From: Piscinibacter sp. HJYY11
Lineage (GTDB): Bacteria > Pseudomonadota > Gammaproteobacteria > Burkholderiales > Burkholderiaceae_C
Assembly (NCBI RefSeq): GCF_016735515.1
Contig: NZ_JAERQZ010000001.1
Location: 4,700,746 to 4,764,745 of the forward strand
Direction of reading: 5' to 3'
Length of the DNA: 64,000 nucleotides
Part shown: positions 45,616 to 53,731 of the stretch, one piece after another
Layout: the number at the start of each line of letters is the position of its first letter
Position numbering within the stretch: the stretch's first letter is position 1
Position numbers and translations under genes: made by a program
Notes under the pieces: generated by a model
What the model saw: the letters and a program-made list of their open reading frames with translations, nothing else
Told to the model about the DNA's origin: nothing
Databases searched by the model: none

Positions 45616-45694
45616 GACGAATTTTGGCAAGGTGGCTTTACCAAATCTTGACCGATCACTACGATCGCTTCCCTCCACTCGCCAAGGGGTCCCT

Positions 45695-47293
45695 TTGTCC
45701 GTCCAGCTCGTCCACGACCACCTGTCCGCCCGCCTCGACAGCGGCCGGGCGCAGGTCGCGCCGGCCACCACCGTGTCAGCGACGGGCGAGCTCCTGCGGC
45801 TGGAAGGCATCTGCAAGCGCTTCTTCAACGTGGTCGCACTGTCGGGCGTGAGCCTCACGCTCCAGCGGGGCGAGGTCCACGCGGTGTGCGGCGAGAACGG
45901 TGCCGGGAAGTCGACGCTGATGAAGATCATCAGCGGCCAGTTCGCGCCCGACGAGGGCACGCTCTCGTACAAGGGGCAGCCGCGGCGCTTCGGCTCGACC
46001 CAAGAGGCCCAGGCTGCGGGCATCGCGATGATCCACCAGGAGCTGAACCTGGTGCCGCACCTGTCGGTGGCCGAAAACATCTACCTCGCCCGCGAGCCTC
46101 GCCGTGGTTGGTTCATCGACCGGGCCCGGCTCCAGGCCGATTCCACCCGCTGCCTGCAGCGCCTCGGCGTCGACATCGCGCCGCAGGCCATCGTGCGCAC
46201 GCTCTCGGTGGCGCAGCGCCAGATGGTGGAGATCGCCAAGGCACTCTCGCTCGACGCGGAGCTGCTCATCATGGACGAGCCCACCTCGTCGCTCACCGAA
46301 GCCGAGACACGCCAGCTCTTCAAGGTGATCCACGAGCTGCGCCGCGGCGGCGTGGGCATCCTGTACATCTCGCACCGGCTCGACGAGATGCAGGGCGTCG
46401 TCGACCGGGTCACCGTGCTGCGCGACGGCCGCTACATCGCCACGCACGACTTCGCCGACACCAGCGTCGACGAGATCGTCGAGCGCATGGTGGGCCGCCC
46501 GCTGGACGACAAGTTCCCGCCGGCCACGCGCACGCCCACCGACGAGGTGCTGCTGTCGGTGTCGGGCCTCACGCGCCAGGGCGCCTTCCACGACGTGCGC
46601 TTCGAGCTGCGGCGCGGCGAGATCCTCGGCTTCGCCGGCCTGATGGGCGCGGGGCGCACCGAGGTGGCCCGGGCGGTCTTCGGCGCCGACCCGGTCGACG
46701 CCGGCAGCGTGAGCCTGCGCGGCCGGGTGCTGTCGATTGCCTCGCCCATCGATGCCATCGCCGAGGGCATCGCCTACCTCTCCGAAGACCGCAAGGCCCA
46801 CGGCCTCGCGCTCGACATGACCGTCGCGCAGAACGTGACGCTCGCGCGCACCGATGCGGTGGCGGGCCGGCTCGGCTTCATCCGTTTCGCCGAGGAGGCA
46901 GCGGTGGCCCAGCGCTACGTCGACACGCTCTCGATCCGCACGCCGTCGGTGCACCAGAAGGTGCGCCATCTCTCCGGTGGCAACCAGCAGAAGGTCGTGC
47001 TCGGCAAGTGGCTCTTCCGCGATTCGCAGGTGCTCTTCTTCGACGAGCCCACGCGAGGCATCGACGTGGGCGCCAAGTACGCGATCTACCAGCTGCTCGA
47101 CGCGCTGGCCGCGCAAGGCATCGGCGTCGTGCTGATCAGCTCCGAGCTGCCCGAGATCCTCGGCATGACCGACCGCGTCGCCGTGTTCCACGAAGGGCGC
47201 ATCACCGACATCGTCGAGACGCGCCACACCACGCAAGAAGCCCTGATGCACCTGGCCTCGGGGCGTACGTTTCCTGAGCGACCTACCGCATGA
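45695..47293 (+). CDS. Sugar ABC transporter ATP-binding protein (RbsA/XylG type)
   Basis: A 532-residue tandem ATPase. The first domain has CGENGAGKSTLMKIISG, RTLSVAQRQMVEIAKAL and LLIMDEPTSSLTEAE. The second has the degenerate P-loop GLMGAGRTEVARAVFG with LSGGNQQKVVLGKWL and LFFDEPTRGIDVGAKY. Such fused ATPases drive CUT2 importers of monosaccharides. I place the start at TTG 45695, since AAGGGG lies 6 bases upstream and no ATG or GTG in frame has a better site; translation from farther upstream would run through the operator region. It overlaps the permease gene by 4 bases. Confidence 0.93.
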   Translation: MSVQLVHDHLSARLDSGRAQVAPATTVSATGELLRLEGICKRFFNVVALSGVSLTLQRGEVHAVCGENGAGKSTLMKIISGQFAPDEGTLSYKGQPRRFGSTQEAQAAGIAMIHQELNLVPHLSVAENIYLAREPRRGWFIDRARLQADSTRCLQRLGVDIAPQAIVRTLSVAQRQMVEIAKALSLDAELLIMDEPTSSLTEAETRQLFKVIHELRRGGVGILYISHRLDEMQGVVDRVTVLRDGRYIATHDFADTSVDEIVERMVGRPLDDKFPPATRTPTDEVLLSVSGLTRQGAFHDVRFELRRGEILGFAGLMGAGRTEVARAVFGADPVDAGSVSLRGRVLSIASPIDAIAEGIAYLSEDRKAHGLALDMTVAQNVTLARTDAVAGRLGFIRFAEEAAVAQRYVDTLSIRTPSVHQKVRHLSGGNQQKVVLGKWLFRDSQVLFFDEPTRGIDVGAKYAIYQLLDALAAQGIGVVLISSELPEILGMTDRVAVFHEGRITDIVETRHTTQEALMHLASGRTFPERPTA

Positions 47294-48273
47294 ACGACCG
47301 ACAGCAAGACCTCGTCCAGAAGTTCGCCGCGCTCGGCAGCCTGCTCGCGCTCACGCTGGTGTTCTCGATGATCAGCGACGCCTTCTTCACGATGGGCAAC
47401 GGCCTCACCGTCGCGCTGCAGGTGACGTCCATCGCCTACCTCGGCATCGGCGCCACCTGCGTGATCATCACCGGCGGCATCGACCTCTCGGTGGGATCCA
47501 TCCTCGCGCTGTCGGGCGTGGTGGCGGCGCTGCTCGTCAAGGCCGGCTGGCCGGTGCCGGTGGGCATGCTCGCGGGCTTGGTGATCGGCGCCGTGTGCGG
47601 CCTGGTGAACGGGCTGTGCGTGACGGTGCTCAAGCTCCCGCCCTTCATCGCCACGCTCGGCATGATGCTCGTGGCGCGCGGGATCGCGCTGCAGATCACC
47701 GAGGCGCGTGCGATCGGCGGGCTCGGCGAGAGCTTCGCCGCGCTCGGCAACGGCAGCCTCTGGCGCATCGTCAACGTGGGGGCCGATGGCTTCCCTGACG
47801 TCGTCTTCCCCGGCATTCCTTACCCGGTGCTGCTGATGATCGTGCTGGCCGTCGCCGTGGCGGTGATGCTCAACCGCAGCACGCTCGGGCGCCATCTCTA
47901 CGCCGTGGGCTCCAACGCCGAGGCGGCTCGGCTCTCGGGCGTGAACGTGGCCCGCGTCACCGTCTTCGCCTATGTGCTCTCGGGTCTGCTCGCGGGCCTG
48001 ACCGGCTGCGTGCTGATGTCGCGCCTGGTCACGGCCCAGCCGAGCGAGGGCCTCATGTACGAGCTCGATGCGATCGCCGCCGCGGTGATCGGCGGCACCT
48101 CGCTCAGCGGCGGCGTGGGCACCATCAGCGGCACGCTGATCGGCGCCTTCGTGATCGGCATCCTGCGCAACGGTCTGAACATGGGCGGCGTCTCCGCCTT
48201 CGTGCAGCAAATCATCATCGGCCTGGTCATCCTGCTCACGGTGTGGATCGACCAGATGCGCCATCGACGATGA
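47290..48273 (+). CDS. Sugar ABC transporter permease (RbsC type)
   Basis: A 327-residue permease with about ten membrane segments. IAYLGIGATCVIITGGIDLSVGSILALSG and LPPFIATLGMM are the recognisable CUT2 motifs, along with YAVGSNAEAARLSGVNV (the loop contacting the ATPase) and AVIGGTSLSGGVGTISGTLIGA. It forms the membrane channel with the ATPase encoded upstream (ATGA overlap) and the binding protein encoded 70 bases downstream. Confidence 0.95.
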   Translation: MNDRQQDLVQKFAALGSLLALTLVFSMISDAFFTMGNGLTVALQVTSIAYLGIGATCVIITGGIDLSVGSILALSGVVAALLVKAGWPVPVGMLAGLVIGAVCGLVNGLCVTVLKLPPFIATLGMMLVARGIALQITEARAIGGLGESFAALGNGSLWRIVNVGADGFPDVVFPGIPYPVLLMIVLAVAVAVMLNRSTLGRHLYAVGSNAEAARLSGVNVARVTVFAYVLSGLLAGLTGCVLMSRLVTAQPSEGLMYELDAIAAAVIGGTSLSGGVGTISGTLIGAFVIGILRNGLNMGGVSAFVQQIIIGLVILLTVWIDQMRHRR

Positions 48274-48280
48274 ACCCCCA

Positions 48281-48298
48281 CCGGGCGGCACAGCCCGG
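48281..48298 (+). other. Intercistronic hairpin between permease and binding-protein genes
   Basis: CCGGGC and GCCCGG form a perfect 6-bp stem around a GGCACA loop, 8 bases after the permease stop. There is no T tail. Such hairpins often protect the 3' end of an upstream message or set unequal expression of a binding protein relative to its transporter; that function here is inference. Confidence 0.45.
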
Positions 48299-48343
48299 CA
48301 TTCCACACAGAGTCAAACGTTCATTGAAGCAGAAGGAGACAAC

Positions 48344-49300
48344 ATGAGACACGTGATGAAGCATCTGGCGGGTGCGGCGGTGGCCGCCGTCCTTGGCCTG
48401 GCGAGTGTTGCCGCGGTGGCGGCCGACAAGGAGATCGCGGTGATCGTGAAGACGACCAACAGCGACTTCTGGCAGAACGTGAAGAAGGGCGCCAACGACG
48501 GCGTGGCCGGCATCAAGGGCTACACCACCACCTTCCAAGGCGCGGCGTCCGACACCGACCTCGCGGGCCAGGTAGCGCTGGTGGAGAACGCGGTCAACCG
48601 CAAGGTGGCCGGCATCGTGCTCGCCCCGAGCGACCCGGACGCGCTGATCCCGGCGATGAAGAAGGCCTGGGAAGCGAAGATCCCGGTGATCCTGATCGAC
48701 TCGGCCGCGTCGGATGCCGGCAAGAACTACTACCAGTCGTTCCTGGCGACCGACAACAAGAAGGCCGGCGAGCTGTGCGCGCAGGCGCTCATCGCCAAGA
48801 TCGGCACCACCGGCAAGATCGCGATCATGTCGTACACCGCCGGCTCCGGCTCCGAGATCGGGCGCGTGGGCGGCTTCAAGGACTACATCGCCAAGCACTC
48901 CAAGCTTCAGGTCGTCGGCCCGTTCTATTCCAACTCGCAGATGGGCACGGCGCTCAACCAGACGACCGACGTGCTGGCCGCCAATGCCGACCTGAAAGGC
49001 ATCTTCGGCGCCAACGAGCCCACCGCCATCGGCATGGGCCGCGCGCTGGTGCAGGCCGGCAAGGCGGGCAAGGTGGTGGCCATCGGCTTCGACGGCAACG
49101 CCGACCTTCAGGGCTTCATCAAGGACGGCACGCTGGAGGCCATCGCCGTGCAGAGCGCCTACCAGATGGGCAGCCTGGGCGTGAAGACGGCCGTCGAGGT
49201 GGCGCAGGGCAAGAAGGTGCCGAAGTTCCGCGACACCGGTGTCGTGATGGTGACCAAGGCCAACATCGACAAGCCCGAGGCGAAGAACGTCCTTTACTGA
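48344..49300 (+). CDS. Periplasmic sugar-binding protein (RbsB type)
   Basis: A 318-residue protein with a signal peptide (about 1-27, ending AVAA) and the periplasmic binding protein 4 fold: KEIAVIVKTTNSDFWQNVKKGANDG, AGIVLAPSDPDALIPAMKKAWEAKIPVILIDS, SGSEIGRVGGFKDYI and KGIFGANEPTAIGMGRAL. It is the substrate receptor of the CUT2 importer. A strong AGAAGGAGA ribosome binding site precedes the ATG, consistent with the excess of binding protein needed. The ligand is inferred from the downstream enzymes to be L-galactose, L-fucose or a similar sugar. Confidence 0.94.
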   Translation: MRHVMKHLAGAAVAAVLGLASVAAVAADKEIAVIVKTTNSDFWQNVKKGANDGVAGIKGYTTTFQGAASDTDLAGQVALVENAVNRKVAGIVLAPSDPDALIPAMKKAWEAKIPVILIDSAASDAGKNYYQSFLATDNKKAGELCAQALIAKIGTTGKIAIMSYTAGSGSEIGRVGGFKDYIAKHSKLQVVGPFYSNSQMGTALNQTTDVLAANADLKGIFGANEPTAIGMGRALVQAGKAGKVVAIGFDGNADLQGFIKDGTLEAIAVQSAYQMGSLGVKTAVEVAQGKKVPKFRDTGVVMVTKANIDKPEAKNVLY

Positions 49301-49336
49301 TCACGCCTCGAGCACGCCCGCCACCGAGACGCGCGC

Positions 49337-50353
49337 ATGAAGCACACCGATCGCCGCAAGCTGCCGCGTGCCGACCTGTCGGTGCCGGTGTTCGGCCTCG
49401 GGTGCGCGCAGCTCGGCGGGCTGTTCCAGCCCATGACCGACGCTGGCGCCGGGGAGCTCGTGGACGCGGCGTGGGGCGAAGGGGTGCGCTTCTTCGACAC
49501 CGCGCCGTACTACGGCTACACGCTGTCGGAACGCCGCCTGGGTGCAGCACTCGCGCGCCGCCCGCGCGAGGACCACCTGCTCAGCACCAAGGTCGGCCGC
49601 CTGATGGTCCCCGACGCCAGCGTGCGGCCTGGCGATGATGGCTTCGCAGAGCCCTTGCCCTTCAGGCCGCGCTACGACTACAGCCATGCCGGCGTGATGC
49701 GCTCGTTCGAGGACAGCCTGCAGCGCCTCGGCGTGGCCAAGGTCGACATCCTCTTCGTCCACGACATCGGCCGCGTCACCCACGGCGAGCGTCATGCTCA
49801 CCACTGGGAGCAGCTCACGCGCGGCGGCGGCTTCCGTGCCCTGGAGACGCTGCGCCACGAAGGGCGCATACGGGCCTTCGGCCTGGGCGTGAACGAATGG
49901 GAGGTCGTGCACGACGCGCTGCAGGAGGCCGACCTCGACATCAGCATGCTGGCCGGCCGCTACACGCTGCTCGAGCAGCACAGCTTGTCGCCGCTGCTCG
50001 CCGAGAGCGCGCGGCGCGGGCATGCCATCGTGGTGGCCGGGCCCTTCAACTCCGGCGTGCTCGCCGGCGGCGGCCACTTCAACTACGGCCGCGCGCCCGC
50101 GGGCGTGCTCGAGCGTGTGTCGCGGCTCGAGGCGGTGTGCCGCGAGTTCGAGGTGCCCTTGCCCGCCGCGGCGCTGCAGTTCCCGCTGGCGCACCCGGCC
50201 GTGGTGTCGTGCGTCGCGGGCGCGCACGATGCCGCCCAGCTGCGCCAGAACCTCGCCTGGCTGCGCCACCCGGTGCCCGATGCGCTCTGGCTCGCACTGC
50301 GCGACCGCGGGCTTCTCGACGAACGCGCGCCCTTGCCGCGCCAAGGCAGCTGA
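49337..50353 (+). CDS. Aldo/keto reductase, L-galactose/L-fucose (D-threo-aldose) 1-dehydrogenase-like
   Basis: A 338-residue AKR. The tetrad residues are visible in RFFDTAPYYGYTLSERRLG (Asp, Tyr), STKVGR (Lys) and FVHDIGR (His). PVFGLGCAQLGGLF and FNSGVLAGG with FNYGRAP are shared with D-threo-aldose 1-dehydrogenases and plant L-galactose dehydrogenase, which oxidise L-galactose, L-fucose or D-arabinose at C1 to the lactone. It precedes the lactonase by one base. The choice among these three sugars cannot be made from sequence. Confidence 0.88.
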   Translation: MKHTDRRKLPRADLSVPVFGLGCAQLGGLFQPMTDAGAGELVDAAWGEGVRFFDTAPYYGYTLSERRLGAALARRPREDHLLSTKVGRLMVPDASVRPGDDGFAEPLPFRPRYDYSHAGVMRSFEDSLQRLGVAKVDILFVHDIGRVTHGERHAHHWEQLTRGGGFRALETLRHEGRIRAFGLGVNEWEVVHDALQEADLDISMLAGRYTLLEQHSLSPLLAESARRGHAIVVAGPFNSGVLAGGGHFNYGRAPAGVLERVSRLEAVCREFEVPLPAAALQFPLAHPAVVSCVAGAHDAAQLRQNLAWLRHPVPDALWLALRDRGLLDERAPLPRQGS

Positions 50354-50354
50354 C

Positions 50355-51194
50355 ATGCACATCATCGACGCCCACCAGCACTTCTGGCGGCTTGCCGACC
50401 GCACCGGCCACTGGCCGCCACCGGCGCTGGCCGAGATCCACCGCGACTTCGGCCCGGAGGACCTGCTGCCCCTGCTCGAGCGCTGCAGGGTGGCTGGCAC
50501 GGTGCTCGTGCAGTCGCTGCCCACCGTGGCCGACACCGAGCAGCTCCTGCGCATCGCCGACCGGCACGACTTCGTGCGCGGCGTGGTGGGCTGGGTGGAC
50601 ATGAAAGCCCCCGATGCCCCCGCCCAGATCGCCCGGCTGGCCCGGCACCCGCGCCTCAAGGGCCTGCGCCCGATGCTGCAGGACCTGGGCGACGATCGCT
50701 GGATCGCCGCCCCCTCGCTCGATGCCGCCGTGGGCGCGATGCTGGAGCACGGCCTGTGCTTCGACGCGCTCGTGCTGCCGCGGCACCTGCGAGCGCTGCT
50801 CGAATTCGCGCAGCGCCATCCCGCGCTGCCGATCGTGATCGACCACGCCGCCAAGCCCGTGATTCCGCGGGGCGAGCTCACGGCGTGGCGGCACGACCTC
50901 GGCGCACTGGCGGCCCTCACCCAGGTGCATTGCAAGCTCTCGGGCCTGCTCACCGAGGCCGGACCGTTCCCGCACGAGCTGCGCCTGCAGCCGTGGATGG
51001 AAGTGGTGTACGGCCTTTTCGGGCCGCAGCGCCTCATCTGGGGCAGCGACTGGCCGGTGCTGCGGCTGGCGGGCAGCTACGAGGGCTGGCTCGCGATGGC
51101 CATCCGCTTCTGCGAAGCGCAACCCGGTGCCGACAGCGGCACTCTCGATGCGGTCTTCGGCGGCAACGCACGCCGCGTCTACCGGCTCGGCTGA
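50355..51194 (+). CDS. cog3618 amidohydrolase, L-fucono/L-galactono-lactonase-like
   Basis: A 279-residue TIM-barrel hydrolase beginning MHIIDAHQHFWRLADRTGHWPP with the HxH metal site, continuing with PRLKGLRPMLQDL, PIVIDHAAKPVI, VHCKLSGLLTEA and LIWGSDWPVLRLAG (terminal catalytic Asp). The cog3618 branch includes characterised L-fucono-1,5-lactonase and rhamnono-lactonase. It would hydrolyse the product of the preceding dehydrogenase to L-galactonate or L-fuconate. It lacks a signal peptide, so acts in the cytoplasm. Confidence 0.9.
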   Translation: MHIIDAHQHFWRLADRTGHWPPPALAEIHRDFGPEDLLPLLERCRVAGTVLVQSLPTVADTEQLLRIADRHDFVRGVVGWVDMKAPDAPAQIARLARHPRLKGLRPMLQDLGDDRWIAAPSLDAAVGAMLEHGLCFDALVLPRHLRALLEFAQRHPALPIVIDHAAKPVIPRGELTAWRHDLGALAALTQVHCKLSGLLTEAGPFPHELRLQPWMEVVYGLFGPQRLIWGSDWPVLRLAGSYEGWLAMAIRFCEAQPGADSGTLDAVFGGNARRVYRLG

Positions 51195-51205
51195 AGGCAC
51201 CCCGC

Positions 51206-51535
51206 ATGCAACGCATGGGCATGGTCATCGGCATCGCAGCGGAGCACATCGCCGAGTACAAGCGCCTGCACGCCGGCGTGTGGCCCGGCGTGCTCGAGCG
51301 CATTCACCGCTCGCACATCCGCAACTACAGCATCTTCCTGCGCGAGCCGGAGAACCTGCTGTTCGGCTACTGGGAGTACCACGGCCGCGATTTCGAGGCC
51401 GACATGGCGGCCATCGCCGCCGACCCCGAGACGCAACGCTGGTGGCGCCTGTGCGGCCCGTGCCAGGTGCCGCTTGCGTCCCGACAACCCGGCGAACACT
51501 GGGCCTCGATGGCCTCCGTGTTCCACGTCGACTGA
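51206..51535 (+). CDS. L-rhamnose/L-fucose mutarotase family protein
   Basis: A 109-residue protein of the RhaM fold. RMGMVIGIAAEHIAEYKRLHAGVWPGVLERI and the IRNYSIFLREPENLLFGYWEYHG segment match the RhaM/FucM-like family, with the conserved His in LHAGVWP and Tyr in YWEYHG. It speeds interconversion of alpha and beta anomers of a 6-deoxy- or L-sugar so the dehydrogenase gets its preferred form. It lies 11 bases after the lactonase gene. Confidence 0.9.
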   Translation: MQRMGMVIGIAAEHIAEYKRLHAGVWPGVLERIHRSHIRNYSIFLREPENLLFGYWEYHGRDFEADMAAIAADPETQRWWRLCGPCQVPLASRQPGEHWASMASVFHVD

Positions 51536-51557
51536 ACCGAAGTCCACCAGGAAAGAC

Positions 51558-52568
51558 ATGCTGACCGTCATCTGCCAGACCCCTCGCGAGTTGCGCGCCG
51601 AAGAGCGCCCGTGCCCCACGCCCGGGCCCGACGAGGTGCTGCTGCGCGTCAAGCGTGTCGGTGTCTGCGGTACCGACCTGCACATCTTCACCGGCCACCA
51701 GCCCTACCTCGCCTATCCGCGTGTGATGGGGCATGAGCTGTCGGGCGTCGTGGAGTGGGCGCCCCGTGCGAGCGGCCTGCGCGCCGGCGACCCAGTCTTC
51801 GTGATGCCCTACCTCTCGTGCGGCCGTTGCATCGCCTGCCGCCAGGGCAAGACCAACTGCTGCGTCGACATCCAGGTGCTGGGCGTCCACCGAGACGGTG
51901 CCTTCACCGAATACCTCTGCGTGCCCGCGGGCTTCGTGCACAAGGCCGACGGCGTGTCGCTCGACCAGGCGGCGATGGTCGAATTCCTCTCGATCGGCGC
52001 GCATGCGGTGCGGCGGGGCATGGTGCGTGCGGGCCAGCGGGTGCTGGTGGTCGGTGCCGGGCCCATCGGCATGGCAGCGGCGATCTTCTCCGGCCAGCAG
52101 GGCGCCGCGGTGACCGCCCTCGACACGCGCCGCGACCGCCTCGAGTTCTGCGAGCGCCACCTGCAGGTGAGCGCCACGGTACAGATCGGCGAGGACGACG
52201 AGGCCCGCCTCTCGGCGCTCACCGATGGCGAGTTCTTCGACGTGGTGTTCGACGCCACCGGCAACGCGCGTGCGATGGAGCGCGGCTTCAAGTTCGTGGC
52301 GCACGGCGGCAGCTACGTGATGGTGTCGGTGGTGCGCGATGCGATCACCTTCTCCGACCCCGAATTCCACAAGCGCGAGACCACGCTGCTGGGCAGCCGC
52401 AACGCGACGATGGAGGATTTCGAGACCGTGCTCTCTGCGATGCGAGCGGGCCGGGTGCCCACTGATGCGCTGAACACCCACCGCATGCCGCTCGCCCGCG
52501 TGCCCGACGATTTCGCCTCGCTGCTCGACCCGGCGCAAGGCGTGGTGAAGGCCATCGTCGAATGCTGA
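51558..52568 (+). CDS. Zinc-dependent dehydrogenase, L-galactonate 5-dehydrogenase (LgoD)-like
   Basis: A 336-residue MDR enzyme with catalytic zinc residues in VGVCGTDLHIFTG and MGHELSG, structural zinc cysteines in SCGRCIACRQGKTNCC, and Rossmann motif VVGAGPIGMAA. Several segments (YPRVMGHE, CRQGKTNCC, IGAHAVRR, FSDPEFHKRETTLLGSRNAT) resemble E. coli LgoD as I recall it. LgoD oxidises L-galactonate at C5 to D-tagaturonate, exactly the substrate of the next gene's family. The start ATG 51558 follows AGGAAAG. It overlaps the next gene by 7 bases. Confidence 0.87.
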   Translation: MLTVICQTPRELRAEERPCPTPGPDEVLLRVKRVGVCGTDLHIFTGHQPYLAYPRVMGHELSGVVEWAPRASGLRAGDPVFVMPYLSCGRCIACRQGKTNCCVDIQVLGVHRDGAFTEYLCVPAGFVHKADGVSLDQAAMVEFLSIGAHAVRRGMVRAGQRVLVVGAGPIGMAAAIFSGQQGAAVTALDTRRDRLEFCERHLQVSATVQIGEDDEARLSALTDGEFFDVVFDATGNARAMERGFKFVAHGGSYVMVSVVRDAITFSDPEFHKRETTLLGSRNATMEDFETVLSAMRAGRVPTDALNTHRMPLARVPDDFASLLDPAQGVVKAIVEC

Positions 52569-53707
52569 ACGATCGCGCCGCGCTGCCGATCCTGCAGTTC
52601 GGCACCAGCCGCTTTCTTCAGGCGCACGTCGACCTCTTCGTGTCACAGGCCCTTGCGGAAGGCCGGGCGCTCGGGCCGATCGCCGTGGTGCAGACGACGC
52701 GCAGCGCCGAGAGCGCGGCGCGCGTGCGGGCGCTCTCGGCCGGGGGAGGCTACCCGGTGCGCGTGCGTGGCCTGCAGCGCGGCATGCCGGTCGACGTGGA
52801 GCTGCGCGGGGAGGCGGTGCACGAGGCGCTCGACGCGGCATCGGCCTGGCCGCGCGTGCGTGAGCTCGCCTGCGGCGCCCAGGTGATCGTCTCCAACACC
52901 GGAGACGCCGGCTATGCGCTCGACCCGCTCGACGACGCCCGCCTGCTGCACGAAGCGGCGAGCGTGCCGCGCAGCTTTCCGGCGAAGCTCGTAGTGCTGC
53001 TGCATGCGCGCTGGCAGGCCGCGCCGGAGTCGCCGCTGTCGATCTACCCCTGCGAGCTCGTGGCGCGCAACGGCGAGGTGCTGCGCAGCGTGGTACTGCA
53101 GCTCGCGCGGGCCTGGTCGGCGCCGGAGGCGTTCATCGCCTACCTCGGGCAGCACTGCTGCTGGGCCAACTCGCTGGTCGACCGCATCGTGTCGGACGCG
53201 ATCGCGCCGGTGGGCGCGGTCGCCGAGCCCTATGCGCTGTGGGCCATCGAGCGGCAGCCGGGACTGGTGCTGCCGTGCACGCACGAGTCGATATTGCTCA
53301 CCGACGAGCTGGCGCGCCACGAGCGCCTGAAGCTGCTGCTGCTCAACCTCGGCCACACCTTCCTCGCCGAGCGCTGGCTGCAGGCCGGCCGGCCGCCGGG
53401 CTCGACGGTGCTGCAGGCCATGCACGACGAGGCCCAGCGTGCCGAGCTCGAGGCCCTGTGGGCCGAGGAGGTGCTGCCGGTGTTCGAGGCGCTGGGTGAG
53501 CGCGAGGCGGCGCTCGACTACCTCGACGCGCTGCGCGACCGGCTGCTCAACCCCTTCCTCGCACACCGCCTGGCCGACATCGCGCAGAACCACGAGCAGA
53601 AGAAGCAACGCCGCCTCGCGCCTGCCGTGCAGCTGGCCCGCGAGCTGCGGCTGCCGCTTGCGCAGCGCCGGCTGCGCCTGGCCCTGCACAGCCCGATAAC
53701 CGCGTGA
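52562..53707 (+). CDS. Mannitol dehydrogenase family protein, tagaturonate reductase (UxaB)-like
   Basis: A 381-residue NAD-dependent enzyme. ILQFGTSRFLQAHVDLFVSQAL is the Rossmann start of the polyol-dehydrogenase family, VIVSNTGDAGY and PCELVARNG follow, CCWANSLVDRIVSDAI is the substrate loop, and LLNLGHTFLAE contains the lysine/histidine region. It is about 100 residues shorter than E. coli UxaB. Family members reduce D-tagaturonate to D-altronate or fructuronate to mannonate. Position between LgoD-like and UxaA-like genes favours tagaturonate. Confidence 0.82.
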   Translation: MLNDRAALPILQFGTSRFLQAHVDLFVSQALAEGRALGPIAVVQTTRSAESAARVRALSAGGGYPVRVRGLQRGMPVDVELRGEAVHEALDAASAWPRVRELACGAQVIVSNTGDAGYALDPLDDARLLHEAASVPRSFPAKLVVLLHARWQAAPESPLSIYPCELVARNGEVLRSVVLQLARAWSAPEAFIAYLGQHCCWANSLVDRIVSDAIAPVGAVAEPYALWAIERQPGLVLPCTHESILLTDELARHERLKLLLLNLGHTFLAERWLQAGRPPGSTVLQAMHDEAQRAELEALWAEEVLPVFEALGEREAALDYLDALRDRLLNPFLAHRLADIAQNHEQKKQRRLAPAVQLARELRLPLAQRRLRLALHSPITA

Positions 53708-53731
53708 TACACCCCCGACGAGAGGTTTTCC

